From Halotalea alkalilenta DSM 17697 (GTDB lineage Bacteria > Pseudomonadota > Gammaproteobacteria > Pseudomonadales > Halomonadaceae): a stretch of DNA of 64,000 bases. This document shows positions 36,421 to 46,318 of this stretch, piece by piece (the stretch's first letter is position 1; the number at the start of each line of letters is the position of its first letter). The notes under the pieces were generated by a model. It saw nothing but the letters and a program-made list of their open reading frames with translations, was not told the origin of the DNA and did no database searches. The stretch lies in assembly GCF_000621205.1 (NCBI RefSeq), contig NZ_JHYY01000025.1:62001-126000 (forward strand). The letters are read 5' to 3'. The position numbers were made by a program, and so were the translations under genes.

Positions 36421-37062
36421 TCACGACAGCGCGAGCTGGCGCTTGACCGGGCCGAACGAGCGGCGATGGACATCGAGCGGACCAAGCCGCTCGAGCGCCT
36501 CGAGGTGCTCGCGGGTCGGGTAGCCCTTGTGGCGGGCGAATCCATAGCCGGGATAGCGCTGGTCGAGCGCGAGCATCTCGGCGTCCCGTGCGACCTTGGC
36601 GATGATCGAGGCGGCGCTGATCGCCGGGTGGCGCAGATCGCCCTTGACCACCGCGATGCCGGGCAGCCGATGCCCGGGCAGCCGATTGCCATCGACCAGG
36701 AGGAATTCGGCCGCGGGAGAGAGCGCGTCGATCGCGCGGCGCATCGCCAGGTGGGTGGCGTGGTAAATGTTGAGCTGGTCGATCTCGGCGGGCGTGGCAC
36801 GGCCGATCGCGAAGGCCAGCGCCACGCGCCTGATTTCGGCATCGAGCAGCTCGCGCCGAACGCTGGAGAGCGCCTTGGAGTCAGTGAGTCCATCGATCGG
36901 TCTTTCAGGGTCGAGGATCACCGCGGCGGCGACCACATCACCGACCAGCGGGCCTCGTCCGACTTCGTCAACGCCGGCGAGCCAGCGGCCGCAATAGTCG
37001 ATCACGAGCGGCGGATACTCGCTTGGGCGCAGCTTGCGCGGCCCGCTCTTTTGCTCTCTCAC
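36421..37062 (-). CDS. rnhB: Ribonuclease HII
   Basis: A 213-residue RNase HII that removes ribonucleotides from DNA:RNA duplexes. The metal-site motif [20 protein letters not shown] is near residue 30, with [11 protein letters not shown] near 60, and [16 protein letters not shown] and [10 protein letters not shown] further on. The GTG start at 37062 overlaps the lpxB stop (GTGA), showing coupling, and avoids a 280-bp overlap that a longer frame would need. The N-terminus is about 15 residues longer than in E. coli and basic. Confidence 0.95.
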   Translation of the reverse strand: MREQKSGPRKLRPSEYPPLVIDYCGRWLAGVDEVGRGPLVGDVVAAAVILDPERPIDGLTDSKALSSVRRELLDAEIRRVALAFAIGRATPAEIDQLNIYHATHLAMRRAIDALSPAAEFLLVDGNRLPGHRLPGIAVVKGDLRHPAISAASIIAKVARDAEMLALDQRYPGYGFARHKGYPTREHLEALERLGPLDVHRRSFGPVKRQLALS

Positions 37063-38243
37063 CGCGCGACCTCCCGCTCGCCGACAAAGGCCTGCGGGCC
37101 TTTCTCCACCAGCGCCGCCACCGCATCGGCGGCGCTCGCGCTCGCCCCCAGGGCGAGCTCGGCGTGCATCCGCGCGAAACGTTCGCGCAGCGCCTGCTGG
37201 GGATCCGTCAACAGCGGCTCGAGCAACGCGGCGATCCGCGGCGCAGTGGCATCGTGCTGGATCAGCTCGGGCACCAGCGTCTCGCGGGCGATCAGGTTGG
37301 GCAGCGAGATCCACTCGGTCTTGACCACCCGCTGGGCGATCCAATGAGTGATCGGTGCCATCCGGTAGGCGACCACCATCGGCCGATGGCAGAGCATCGC
37401 TTCGAGCGCCGAGGTGCCGGAGGTGAGCAGCACCGCATCGGCTGCGACCATCGCCAGCGCAGCGTCGCCATCGATCAGCGTGATCGCCTCGCGCGCGGGT
37501 TCGTCGAGCAGGGCCTCGATCTCCGCGCGCCGGGCGGGAGACGCCGCCGGCAGCACCGCGCGCAAGGCAGGCTGGCGCTGTCTGAGCAGCGCCAGCGTCT
37601 CGAGATAGACCGGCAGCATCAGCCTGACTTCATTGTGTCGCGACCCAGGCAGCATCGCCAGCAGCGGGCCGGTGTGCTCGATCCCCAGTGCGCGGCGTGC
37701 GCCCAGGGCGTCGTCATCCAGCGGCAGCTCGTCGGCCAGCGGATGACCGATGAAGCGTACGGGCACGCCGTGCTCACGATAAAAGGCCGCCTCGAACGGC
37801 AGGAAGGTGAGCATCAGGTCGACCGCACGGCGGATACCTTCGACCCTGCCCTGGCGCCATGCCCACACCGAGGGGCTGACGTAGTGCACGGTACGGATCC
37901 CGGCTTCGCGCAGCTGACGCTCGAGGCCAGTATTGAAGTCGGGCGCATCGATACCGATCATCACGTCGGCACGCCACTCCAGCGCCTCTTTGCGCAGCAT
38001 GCGGCGCAGCTGGATCAGCCCGGGCAGGTGCTTGAGCACTTCGACCAGCCCCATGACCGACAGCCGCTCGAGTGGCGCCAGGCTTTCGAGCCCTGCGGCG
38101 ATCATTCGTGGACCACCGATGCCGCGAAAGCTCGCCTCGGGATAGCGTCGCTTCAGCTCACGCAGAAGCCCCGCGCCCAGCACGTCGCCGGAAAGCTCAC
38201 CGGCGACGACGAAGACCTTGAGCGGACGAGGAGATGGGGTCAT
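37059..38243 (-). CDS. lpxB: Lipid-A-disaccharide synthase
   Basis: A 394-residue GT-B glycosyltransferase joining UDP-2,3-diacylglucosamine and lipid X at the inner membrane. Conserved [21 protein letters not shown] at the start, [19 protein letters not shown] near 55, [19 protein letters not shown] near 125, [14 protein letters not shown] near 195 and [20 protein letters not shown] near 280. ATG at 38243 is chosen because it fits the family start. It is coupled to rnhB and follows lpxA after 65 bp that hold a strong stem-loop. Confidence 0.96.
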   Translation of the reverse strand: MTPSPRPLKVFVVAGELSGDVLGAGLLRELKRRYPEASFRGIGGPRMIAAGLESLAPLERLSVMGLVEVLKHLPGLIQLRRMLRKEALEWRADVMIGIDAPDFNTGLERQLREAGIRTVHYVSPSVWAWRQGRVEGIRRAVDLMLTFLPFEAAFYREHGVPVRFIGHPLADELPLDDDALGARRALGIEHTGPLLAMLPGSRHNEVRLMLPVYLETLALLRQRQPALRAVLPAASPARRAEIEALLDEPAREAITLIDGDAALAMVAADAVLLTSGTSALEAMLCHRPMVVAYRMAPITHWIAQRVVKTEWISLPNLIARETLVPELIQHDATAPRIAALLEPLLTDPQQALRERFARMHAELALGASASAADAVAALVEKGPQAFVGEREVAR

Positions 38244-38276
38244 ACGCAGACTCGTCACCAAATCGGAGGGGATGCC

Positions 38277-38302
38277 ACCATGCCCCGGCACCGGGGCATG
38301 GT
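38277..38302 (-). other. Near-perfect 26-bp palindrome between lpxA and lpxB
   Basis: ACCATGCCCCGG and CCGGGGCATGGT pair over 12 bp with only CA between, 6 nt after the lpxA stop. There is no T-tract, so it is more likely an RNA-processing or stability element between cistrons than a terminator. Confidence 0.55.
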
Positions 38303-38308
38303 TCGGGC

Positions 38309-39076
38309 TCAGCGGGTGATGCCGCGCGATGAGTTCTTCAGCGAACCGATGAACACCTGGAGCGCAGCGGAGGGCGTTTCGCGCTCGAGGGCTTCGATGC
38401 TTTCGGCAAGCTTCATCTGGCTGCGGAACACCTTCTTGTAGGCGTCACGCAGGGTCGCGATGGCCGCGGCGTCGAAGCCGCGGCGCTTGAGCCCTTCGGC
38501 ATTGATGCCATGCGTATGCGCCGGGTTGCCGTTGACCATCACGTAGGCGACGACGTCCATGGTGATCGCCGACAGCCCACCGACCATCGCGTGGGCGCCG
38601 ATGTGGCAGAACTGGTGGACCGCGGCGAGACCGCCGAGAATCGCATAATCGCCGAGCACTACGTGGCCGCCGAGGGTCGCCTGGTTGGCCATGATGCAGT
38701 TGTCGCCGATCACACAGTCGTGGGCGACGTGGGAATAGGCCATGAACAGGTTGCCGCTGCCGATCCTGGTCAGCCCCTGGTCCTGCACCGTGCCACGATG
38801 GACGGTCACGCCCTCGCGGAAGACGTTGTCATTGCCGATCTCGAGACGGGTCGGTTCACCGCGGTACTTCTTGTCCTGGCAATCCTCGCCGATCGAGGCG
38901 AATTGGAAGAAACGGTTGTTGGTGCCGATGACGCTCGGCCCCTTGATCACTACATGAGGCGAGATCACGCATCCCGAGCCGATCACGACGTCAGGACCGA
39001 TGACGCTGTAGGCGCCGATCTCGACATCGGACGCGACCTGCGCCTTGGGATCGATGATGGCGGTGGGATGGATCAA
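38309..39076 (-). CDS. lpxA: UDP-N-acetylglucosamine acyltransferase
   Basis: A 255-residue left-handed beta-helix trimer that adds a hydroxyacyl chain to UDP-GlcNAc, the first step of lipid A. It shows hexapeptide repeats from the start ([21 protein letters not shown]), [20 protein letters not shown] near 75, the catalytic His in [13 protein letters not shown] near 120 and [15 protein letters not shown] near 160. It overlaps fabZ by ATGA. Confidence 0.97.
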   Translation of the reverse strand: MIHPTAIIDPKAQVASDVEIGAYSVIGPDVVIGSGCVISPHVVIKGPSVIGTNNRFFQFASIGEDCQDKKYRGEPTRLEIGNDNVFREGVTVHRGTVQDQGLTRIGSGNLFMAYSHVAHDCVIGDNCIMANQATLGGHVVLGDYAILGGLAAVHQFCHIGAHAMVGGLSAITMDVVAYVMVNGNPAHTHGINAEGLKRRGFDAAAIATLRDAYKKVFRSQMKLAESIEALERETPSAALQVFIGSLKNSSRGITR

Positions 39077-39516
39077 GCGATCTTCCTCTCTGCGCAGATG
39101 ATATCGGCTTCGCAGACCAGCTCTTCGCCCACGTGGGCGCGGCAGGTGAATTTCCAGATACCGCGGCGGGACTTGTCCATCCAGGCTTCCAGGCTGAGCT
39201 GGTCACCGGGGAACACCGGGCGCTTCAAGCGCACGTTGTCGCTGCCGACGTAGTAGTAGATGTAGCCATCTCGCGGCAGCTTGTTGACCGTCTTGAAGCC
39301 AAGGATACCAGCGGCCTGGGCCAGCGCTTCCGTGATCAGCACGCCCGGCATGATCGGATGGCCAGGAAAATGACCGTTGAAGAACGACTCATTGACGCTC
39401 ACGTTCTTATAGGCCTTGATGTATCGGCCCATCTCCAGTTCGACGACGCGGTCGACCAGCAGGAACGGATAGCGGTGGGGCAGATATTCCTGGATTTCCT
39501 TGATATCCATGACCAT
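39073..39516 (-). CDS. fabZ: 3-hydroxyacyl-ACP dehydratase FabZ
   Basis: A 147-residue hot-dog-fold dehydratase for fatty acid elongation. It has [17 protein letters not shown] and the active-site segment [20 protein letters not shown] with catalytic His and Glu. ATG at 39516 has AGAGG 9 nt upstream; another ATG two codons later is possible. It supplies or balances 3-hydroxyacyl-ACP with LpxA and LpxD, its operon partners. A 371-bp gap separates it from lpxD. Confidence 0.96.
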   Translation of the reverse strand: MVMDIKEIQEYLPHRYPFLLVDRVVELEMGRYIKAYKNVSVNESFFNGHFPGHPIMPGVLITEALAQAAGILGFKTVNKLPRDGYIYYYVGSDNVRLKRPVFPGDQLSLEAWMDKSRRGIWKFTCRAHVGEELVCEADIICAERKIA

Positions 39517-39887
39517 GCAGAAAAACCTCTGAGGCACGCGCCTCTTGAATAGCGAAATGTCTGTCCTCCGGACAGACGGATGAAGGAGACGCCTCGACCG
39601 ATCAAGGCGAAGCGTCCCGACGACCGGGCGCGTTCACGGATCGTCTAGCCGGAGGGCGCAAGCGCTACCTCACTGGCGGTTTTCGCCGGAAAACCCGGCA
39701 AGCGCATCGTTGTTCTTCCGGCCACTCCTGCCCGCCGCTCTCGACAGGCATAGCGCCCAGGGCGTGGCGACCGCCGACTCTTCGATGCTTCGAGCCGAGG
39801 GCGACCCCGGCCACGCAATCGAATCGACCCGGCCATAGCGGATGCGAGCCGCCTGAAAACGCCTGTATCGCGGCCCTCGGACGAGCG
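39517..39887. other. lpxD-fabZ intergenic region
   Basis: A 371-bp gap without a convincing gene, unusually long for this operon, where lpxD and fabZ are normally almost adjacent. Besides the stem-loop at 39559-39577, I see no promoter I would trust. Open frames here lack Shine-Dalgarno sites and family features. Confidence 0.45.
39559..39577 (-). other. Stem-loop ahead of fabZ
   Basis: GTCTGTCC and GGACAGAC with a 3-nt loop, 42 nt upstream of the fabZ start. Read leftward it is followed by ATTTCGCTATTC, only moderately T-rich. It could be a terminator of lpxD transcripts or a leader structure for fabZ. Confidence 0.4.
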
Positions 39888-40922
39888 CTAGGATTTCTCG
39901 AGCTTGCTCACCCGGCGCGCCAGCGCGTCGAGCTGCTTGAAGCGCACCGCATTCTTGCGCCACAGCGCATTGGGCATCGCCCCGGTGCCGGAAGAGTAGA
40001 CCCCGGGTTCGAGAATCGAATTGGTCACCAGGCTCATGCCGGTGACCTGGACCCGATCGGCGATCTCGAGATGACCAGCCAGGCCAACGCCGCCGCCCAG
40101 CAGGCAGCCGCGCCCCACTCGGGTGGAGCCTGCGATACCGACACAGCCGGCCAGCGCGCTGTGGTCGCCGATGTGGACGTTGTGGGCGATCTGCACTTGG
40201 CTGTCGATCTTGACGTCATTGCCGATCACGGTATCGCCGAGCGCCCCGCGATCGATGCTGGTGCAGCTGCCGATCTCGACGTCGTCCCCCACCACCACGC
40301 CACCGATCTGGGCGATCTTCTGCCAGCCGCGACCGTCGTGGGCGAACCCGAAGCCGTCTCCGCCCAACACCGCGCTGCTGTGGATGATCACACGAGCCCC
40401 CACCATCACGCCGTGATAAAGGGTCACGTTGGCATGCAGCAGGCCATCTTCGCCGATCTCGCAATCGTCTCCGATCACACAGCCGGCGCCGATCCTCACC
40501 CGCGCGCCGATGCGGACATGATCACCGATCACCACCTGGGGACCGACCGAGACCCCCTCGCCCAGCACCGCGCTCTCGCTGATCACCGCGGTCGGATGCA
40601 CCCCGCCCTCGGTGGCACGGGCGAAGCGATCGAAACAGCTCGAGAGCCTCGCGTAGCCGAGATAGGGGTTGTCCAGCACCAGCGCATTGGTCGGGCAAGC
40701 CTCGACGTGCTCGGGCCGCAGCAGTACCGCAGCCGCGCGGGTACCGGCGAGATGCTTGAGATAGGCCGGATTGGCGAGGAAGGCGATGTCGTCGGGTCCG
40801 GCATCGACCAAAGTCGCGAACCCGGTCACCCGACGCTCGCCGTCGCCTCGCAGCGTGGCGCCGGAGAGGGAGGCCAATTCGTTCAGTGACAAACCGATCG
40901 TGGCGGTCTTTTTCATGTCCAT
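39888..40922 (-). CDS. lpxD: UDP-3-O-(3-hydroxyacyl)glucosamine N-acyltransferase
   Basis: A 344-residue enzyme (E. coli 341) adding the second acyl chain of lipid A. The N-terminal uridine-binding domain ([32 protein letters not shown]) precedes a hexapeptide-repeat beta helix with catalytic His in [21 protein letters not shown] and a C-terminal helix ([19 protein letters not shown]). Two starts, 40922 and 40916, are two codons apart; neither has a strong Shine-Dalgarno. It follows skp by 75 bp. Confidence 0.96.
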   Translation of the reverse strand: MDMKKTATIGLSLNELASLSGATLRGDGERRVTGFATLVDAGPDDIAFLANPAYLKHLAGTRAAAVLLRPEHVEACPTNALVLDNPYLGYARLSSCFDRFARATEGGVHPTAVISESAVLGEGVSVGPQVVIGDHVRIGARVRIGAGCVIGDDCEIGEDGLLHANVTLYHGVMVGARVIIHSSAVLGGDGFGFAHDGRGWQKIAQIGGVVVGDDVEIGSCTSIDRGALGDTVIGNDVKIDSQVQIAHNVHIGDHSALAGCVGIAGSTRVGRGCLLGGGVGLAGHLEIADRVQVTGMSLVTNSILEPGVYSSGTGAMPNALWRKNAVRFKQLDALARRVSKLEKS

Positions 40923-40997
40923 CCGTTAGAGCATCCGGGCAACGACGAAACGGTCGCGTGCCCGGTTCTTCGTGGGTGCGCCACAGCTCGACGTCGA

Positions 40998-41504
40998 TTA
41001 GTTGCCGGCATTATACGCCGCGGTGACTTCGCTGGTCAGATCCAGCGCGTCGTCGGCATAGACTACACTGTTGCGGTCGACGAGTACCTTGACCTGGTGG
41101 CGCTGTACCACCTGCTGGATCGCACGGTCGAGACGGGGACGCGCCTGTTCGAGGAACTGCTGCTCCTGGTTGGCGCGCGCCTCTTCGAGTTCGCCGCGCT
41201 GCTGCTGGTACTGCCCACCCTTGGTCTGCAACTGCTGGATCAGGTTGTTGCGCTCAGCCTCGGAGAGCGTCGCGCCATCGCGCTGCAGCCGCTGCTGGAG
41301 CTGCTGGAGCTCCTGGCCGAGCGCCTGCACCTGCTGCGGCTTGTTGCCGAGCTGGTTACGCAGCTGGTTCATCGACTGCTGCGCGGACTGGGTCTCGAGC
41401 AGCGCCTGCTGCCAGTCGATCACCGCGACGTCGGCGGCCTGGGCAGCCATCGAGGCCGAACCGAGTGCCGCGGCGACGCCGAGAGCCAGGGTCAACTTAC
41501 GCAT
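40998..41504 (-). CDS. skp: Periplasmic chaperone Skp/OmpH
   Basis: A 168-residue secreted chaperone for outer-membrane proteins. Signal peptide MRKLTLALGVAAALGSASMAAQA, cut after AQA near 23. The mature protein is a Gln-rich coiled coil (QLRNQLGNKPQQVQALGQEL, QQLQQRLQRDG), as expected for the Skp tentacles, and ends in the beta core VKVLVDRNSVVYADDALDLT. ATG at 41504 has AGGAG 8 nt upstream. It delivers clients to BamA, encoded just upstream. Confidence 0.94.
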   Translation of the reverse strand: MRKLTLALGVAAALGSASMAAQAADVAVIDWQQALLETQSAQQSMNQLRNQLGNKPQQVQALGQELQQLQQRLQRDGATLSEAERNNLIQQLQTKGGQYQQQRGELEEARANQEQQFLEQARPRLDRAIQQVVQRHQVKVLVDRNSVVYADDALDLTSEVTAAYNAGN

Positions 41505-41588
41505 ATCTCTACTCCTGAATGACGCGAAGACAAAGGCGCGCATCGCGCCCGTGCCGAGTCGTGAAATGTCGTCGGGATTTCACCCGAA

Positions 41589-43922
41589 TCAGAACGTTTG
41601 TCCCAGCGAGAACTGGAATACCTGTGACTCATCGTCGCTTTTCTTGTTCAGCGGCTGTGCCAGACTGAAGGTCAGCGGTCCTACCGGGGTCAGCCACGAG
41701 AGCCCGACACCCACTGAGTAGCGCAGCTCGCCCAGATCGATACCAGAATTGCACTGGGAATCGCCATCGCCCGTTGCATAGCAGTCGCTCAGGTAGGTAC
41801 TGCCGGTATCGAGGAAGAACGAACTCTGCATCTGGCGGCGATCCTCGATGAACGGAAGCGGGAAGATAAGCTCGGCCGAACCCTCGACCAGGATGTTGCC
41901 GCCCAGGGTATCGTTGTCGCCATCGCCGCGAGCCGTGGTCCGCTCACCGATGGTGTTGCTCCTGAAGCCGCGAACCGAGCCCAGGCCACCGGAATAGAAG
42001 TTCTCGAAGAACGGATAGACGTCGGTGTCGCCATAGCTGTCGGCGTAGCCCAGCTCGGTGCGGAACTTGAGCGCCCACTCAGGGTTCAGCTCGAACAGCT
42101 TCTGTCCGCGATAGCGCAGCTTGTAGTACTCCGCGTCGCTGCCGGGTCCGGCCGCCTCGAGCGAGACCTGCTGGTAGCTACCGCTGGTCGGCAGCACACC
42201 GCGGTTGAGGTTGTTGCGTGTCCAACTGGTGGTCAGCTTGTAGCTGTCGAAGGTATCGCCTTCGTTCTGGACATAGTGGTAGATCTCTTCCGGCGTATCG
42301 GTGTAGGTGTCGAGGGTCAGGTGCTCGACGCCGAGCCCGAAGTTGAGCCGCGAGAGATCGCTGATCGGGTAGCCGAAGTTGATCCCGCCGCCGATGGCGT
42401 CGCTCGAATAGGTCGAGATATCGGAGTCTTCGTAATCGGTACTACGGTAGTAGACATCGTAGCCGCGCGAGATCCCGCTCAGCGTCCAGTAGGGGTCAGT
42501 GAAGCTGAAGCGCAGGCTGGTGTAGTAATCGCTCCTCTGGGCACCGATGTCGACCCGGTTGCCACTGCCGAGGAAGTTGCTCTGCGAAAGCGACGCGCCG
42601 TAGATGATCCCTTCGGACTGGGCGAAGCCGACGCTCGCCGAGATGCTGCCGGAGGGCTGCTCGGTGACGTTGTAGTTGACGTCGAGCTGGTCGGACTCAC
42701 CGGCCACCGGTGTGGTCTCGACATCGACCTGGCTGAAGAAGCCCAGGCGCTGCAGCCGCTCCTGCGACTGGCGGATGTTCTCCGTCGACGCGGGAGCGCC
42801 CTCCATCTGCACCAGTTCCCGGCGCAGGACCTCGTCCGCGGTGGTGGTATTGCCTTTGAAGTTGACCCGCCGCACGTAGGCGCGCTGGCCCGGGTCGACA
42901 TTGAAGGTGACATCTACCGTATCGCCGTTTTCGTTGACCCGGGGAACCGCGTCCACGTTGGCGAAGGTGAAGCCCTCGTTGCCGAGCGCCTGGCGCAGTG
43001 CCTCGGAGGACTGGGTCAGCAGCGACTGGTTGAATACCTGCCCCGGCTGGGCGGTCACCAGCGAGCGGGCCCGCTCCTCGCTCATCTCGAGCGAGCCGGC
43101 GAAGTTGATCTTGTCGATCGTGTAGCGATCGCCTTCGTCGAGGTTGACGGTGACGTAGATCGCCGACTTGTCGGGGCTGATCGAGACCTGGGTCGATGTG
43201 ATGTTGAAATTGACGTAGCCGCGGTCGAGATAGAAAGCGCGCAGGCGATCGAGATCGCCGGTGAGCGCTTCGCGCGAGTAGCGATCGCTCGAGAACCAGC
43301 CGAAGAACCAGCCCGGCTTGTCGGCGAGCTCGAACTGGCGCCGCAGCTCGTCATCGCTGAAGGCATGGTTGCCGACCAGGTTGATCTGCTGGATCCGGGC
43401 GACCGCGCCTTCGTCGATGTTGATGTTGACCTGGGCGCGGTTGCTGTCGAGGTTGACCACCGAGGTGGTGATTCTCGCGTTGTAGCGTCCCTGGCCCTGA
43501 TAGACCTGCTCGAGCTCGCGCTGGACCTCTTCGAGGGTGGAGCGCTGCAGCACCTGACCTTCGCTGATCCCGGTCTGGTTCAAGCCTTTGCGCAGGTCGT
43601 CGGTGGATATCTGACGATTGCCGGTGATGTTGATCTGAGCGATAGAGGGCCGTTCCTGAACCCTGACCACCAGCACATTGCCGTCGCGATCGAAACTCAC
43701 GTCGTCGAACAGCCCGGTGCGGAACAGCGCCTGTCCGGCGCTGCTCAGTGCGTTCTCGTCGATGGTCTGGCGAGCGGTGAACGGAAGCACGTTGAAGACC
43801 GTCCCGGCCGACACCCGTTGCAGCCCCTCCACGCGAATGTCCGAAACTTCGAAAGACGCAGCGAACGCCACCTGGGAGCTGCCAAGCAACCATACTGCCA
43901 AACCGAGGGTCTTTATCTTCAT
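41589..43922 (-). CDS. bamA: Outer membrane assembly factor BamA
   Basis: A 777-residue Omp85 protein. Signal peptide MKIKTLGLAVWLLGSSQVAFA cut near 21; five POTRA domains to about 420 (FEVSDIRVEGLQRVSAGTVF, ITGNRQISTDDLRKGL, then VNFKGNTTTADEVLRRELVQ in POTRA5). A 16-strand barrel follows with GGLGSVRGFRSNTIGERT (the VRGF motif near 640), ending in Phe (VFQFSLGQTF), the usual sorting signal. It has its own promoter in the 217-bp gap after rseP and precedes skp. Confidence 0.97.
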   Translation of the reverse strand: MKIKTLGLAVWLLGSSQVAFAASFEVSDIRVEGLQRVSAGTVFNVLPFTARQTIDENALSSAGQALFRTGLFDDVSFDRDGNVLVVRVQERPSIAQINITGNRQISTDDLRKGLNQTGISEGQVLQRSTLEEVQRELEQVYQGQGRYNARITTSVVNLDSNRAQVNINIDEGAVARIQQINLVGNHAFSDDELRRQFELADKPGWFFGWFSSDRYSREALTGDLDRLRAFYLDRGYVNFNITSTQVSISPDKSAIYVTVNLDEGDRYTIDKINFAGSLEMSEERARSLVTAQPGQVFNQSLLTQSSEALRQALGNEGFTFANVDAVPRVNENGDTVDVTFNVDPGQRAYVRRVNFKGNTTTADEVLRRELVQMEGAPASTENIRQSQERLQRLGFFSQVDVETTPVAGESDQLDVNYNVTEQPSGSISASVGFAQSEGIIYGASLSQSNFLGSGNRVDIGAQRSDYYTSLRFSFTDPYWTLSGISRGYDVYYRSTDYEDSDISTYSSDAIGGGINFGYPISDLSRLNFGLGVEHLTLDTYTDTPEEIYHYVQNEGDTFDSYKLTTSWTRNNLNRGVLPTSGSYQQVSLEAAGPGSDAEYYKLRYRGQKLFELNPEWALKFRTELGYADSYGDTDVYPFFENFYSGGLGSVRGFRSNTIGERTTARGDGDNDTLGGNILVEGSAELIFPLPFIEDRRQMQSSFFLDTGSTYLSDCYATGDGDSQCNSGIDLGELRYSVGVGLSWLTPVGPLTFSLAQPLNKKSDDESQVFQFSLGQTF

Positions 43923-44015
43923 GCCGTCATTTCGCTTCTTTCGGGTCGCTTTTCAAGATCCTGCCGCCGAACACGCCGCTGGACCGGCGAGCGGCCCTCC
44001 ATCGTGCACAGGCAC

Positions 44016-44043
44016 CTTATACACAAGCCCCCCCACCTGACAA
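44016..44043 (-). promoter_or_regulatory. Candidate promoter of bamA
   Basis: Leftward -35 TTGTCA (44043-44038) and -10 TATAAG (44021-44016), each five of six consensus bases, with a 16-bp G-rich spacer, about 95 bp upstream of the bamA start. A good sigma-70-type promoter inside the rseP-bamA gap. Confidence 0.6.
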
Positions 44044-44139
44044 GCGCGGGCGAAAGCTTCCACGATCCAGGATCATCAGAGGTTCCAACCCGCTGCGCCG
44101 CAGGCCTTGCTGGATACCGGAAGGCGTGCGGCGAGCGGT

Positions 44140-45483
44140 TCAAAGACGCAGCAGGTCGAAGTAGAGCGCCATCACCATCAGCGTGCCGATCAATACCACG
44201 CCGACCTTGAGCCCGGCGAGCTGTACTCGCTCGGAAACCGGGCGGCCGCGCACGGCCTCGATGATGAAGTAGAGAAGATGGCCGCCGTCGAGCACCGGGA
44301 TGGGCAACAGGTTGAGCACCCCAAGGCTGATCGACAGATAGGCGAGGAAACCAACGAAGGTTTCGACGCCGCTGCGTGCCGAATCCCCCGCCACACGGGC
44401 GATGGTCACGGGTCCCGAGAGATTGCTCGGCGAGATCAGGCCCACCACCATCTTGCGGATGGAGTCGACGGTCAGCCAGGTCATCTCCCAGGTCTTGCCC
44501 ACGGCCTGGGGCAGCGCCGCGAACGGCGAATAGCGAATCTCGCGCAGGTACTCGGCCGGCCACTCGGGCGCAACCGCCGCCGCGCCGATATAGCCGATCG
44601 TCTCGCCGCCGTCGAGCTCACGCGGCTGCGGCGTCAGCTCGATGCTGCGCTGCACACCGGCCTGGCTCTCCACATCGAGGCTCAATGTCCGTCCACTCGA
44701 CGCCCGCACGCGCTCGACCAGCACGTTCCAGTCATCGATCGGCTCGCCGTCGACTGCGAGCACTCGATCGCCGGTCTCGAGCCCGGCCTGCGCCGCGGGA
44801 CCATCGGCGAGCACCTGCCCCAAGCGCGCTTCGATAGGCGGCTGCCAAGGAGTGATGCCAAGGGTTTCGAGCGGACTCGGCGGGTCCTGGCGCACCATGT
44901 ACGCCTGTACCGGCAGCCGATGTTCTCCGCCGTCGGCGGTATCGATCAGCAAAGAGCCATTGCGACCGATCTCCCCGATCAGCTTGAGACTGACCTCCTG
45001 CCAGGAGGGGGTCGGATGCCCCTCGACCCGAACGATCTCCTCGCCACCGCGCAGCCCGCCAAGCTCTGCGGGAGAGCCGGGCGCGACGGTGCCGACCACC
45101 GGCGCCACCACGCTGGTACCGTAGATGAACAGCGCCCAGTAGGCGACGATCGCGAGCAGGAAGTTGGCCACCGGGCCTGCCGCGACGATGGCGATCCGCC
45201 GATAGACGCTCTTGCGGTTGAAAGCGCGATGGAGCTCCTCCTCCGGGACGTTGCCCTCGCGCTCGTCGAGCATCTTCACGTAGCCACCGAGCGGGATCGC
45301 GGCGATCTGAAACTCGGTGCCGTGCCGATCGGTACGCGACCACAGCGGCTTGCCGAATCCGACCGAGAAGCGCAACACCTTGACGCCACAGCGACGCGCT
45401 ACCCAGAAGTGGCCGAATTCGTGGATCGTGATCAATACGCCGAGTACGACGATGACCGCAAGGATGTTCTGCAGCGCACTCAT
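44140..45483 (-). CDS. rseP: Site-2 metalloprotease RseP
   Basis: A 447-residue inner-membrane zinc protease that cuts anti-sigma-E after site-1 cleavage. Zinc motif HEFGH at residues 21-25 in the first helix, GGYVKMLDEREG near 70, two PDZ domains (VAPVVGTVAPGSPAELGGLR and VLADGPAAQAGLETGDRVLA), and LLPIPVLDGGHLLYFIIEAV near 390 with the third zinc ligand in LDGGH. It lies 34 bp after cdsA; the dxr gene usually found between them is missing. Confidence 0.96.
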   Translation of the reverse strand: MSALQNILAVIVVLGVLITIHEFGHFWVARRCGVKVLRFSVGFGKPLWSRTDRHGTEFQIAAIPLGGYVKMLDEREGNVPEEELHRAFNRKSVYRRIAIVAAGPVANFLLAIVAYWALFIYGTSVVAPVVGTVAPGSPAELGGLRGGEEIVRVEGHPTPSWQEVSLKLIGEIGRNGSLLIDTADGGEHRLPVQAYMVRQDPPSPLETLGITPWQPPIEARLGQVLADGPAAQAGLETGDRVLAVDGEPIDDWNVLVERVRASSGRTLSLDVESQAGVQRSIELTPQPRELDGGETIGYIGAAAVAPEWPAEYLREIRYSPFAALPQAVGKTWEMTWLTVDSIRKMVVGLISPSNLSGPVTIARVAGDSARSGVETFVGFLAYLSISLGVLNLLPIPVLDGGHLLYFIIEAVRGRPVSERVQLAGLKVGVVLIGTLMVMALYFDLLRL

Positions 45484-45517
45484 GGTGTTTCCTCAGCGGG
45501 CGAAAGCACGGAAACGC

Positions 45518-46318
45518 TCAACTGCCGACCCAAGGGGCCAGCAAGGCGAAGATCGGCACCGCGGCGGTGAGACTGTCGACCCGATCGAGAATACCGCCAT
45601 GCCCAGGCAGCAATTGGCTCGAGTCCTTGAGCCCGCGATGACGCTTGAGCATGCTCTCGCAGAGATCGCCGAGCACGGAGGCGAAGGTGACTATCCAGGT
45701 GACGATCACGAGCCAGATGAACTCGCCGAATCCAAGGCCCTCGATCAGCGCCATCAGCACCGCCAGTACCGCGGTGCCGGCAAGCCCACCGTAGACCCCG
45801 GCCCAGGACTTGCCCGGACTGACCCGCGGCGCCAGCTTGCGGTCGCCGAAGGCGCGGCCAGCGAAATAGGCGCTGATATCGGCACCCCAGACGACGAACA
45901 GCACGTAGAGCAACCAAAGCGGCTCGACACGCAGCTGGTTCAATCCGATCCAGCATGGCACCAGCGCCCCCACGCCCATCGCCAGACGCATCGCGCGGCC
46001 ATTCCACTGCGACTCGGACGCGGGATAGCGCACCACCCAGTAGCAGCACAAAAGCCAGCCCCAGAATGCCAGCCACAGCGGCCAGCGCTGCCAGACCACG
46101 CCGCTCGACCAGGCCAGCGACAGCACCACACAGATCGCAAGAGCAAAAAGCGTACGCTCGCGGTTATCGCCGAAACCGGCCAGGTTGGCCCATTCCCACG
46201 CGGAAAGCACCACGATCGCACCGACGAAACAAGCGAACCAGCCACCACCAAGGGTAAAGAGCAGCACCAGCGAAATGGGACCGATCGCCAATGCGGTCAA
46301 CACACGTTGTTTAAGCAC
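45518..46318 (-). CDS. cdsA: Phosphatidate cytidylyltransferase
   Basis: A 266-residue membrane enzyme making CDP-diacylglycerol from CTP and phosphatidate. About eight membrane segments; the family signature appears at the C-terminal side as SVLGDLCESMLKRHRGLKDS then LLPGHGGILDRVDSLTAAVP. I favour the GTG at 46318 (giving MLKQRVLTAL-like start, with AGGT upstream) over an ATG at 46339; both overlap the uppS end, by 8 or 29 nt. Confidence 0.95.
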   Translation of the reverse strand: MLKQRVLTALAIGPISLVLLFTLGGGWFACFVGAIVVLSAWEWANLAGFGDNRERTLFALAICVVLSLAWSSGVVWQRWPLWLAFWGWLLCCYWVVRYPASESQWNGRAMRLAMGVGALVPCWIGLNQLRVEPLWLLYVLFVVWGADISAYFAGRAFGDRKLAPRVSPGKSWAGVYGGLAGTAVLAVLMALIEGLGFGEFIWLVIVTWIVTFASVLGDLCESMLKRHRGLKDSSQLLPGHGGILDRVDSLTAAVPIFALLAPWVGS

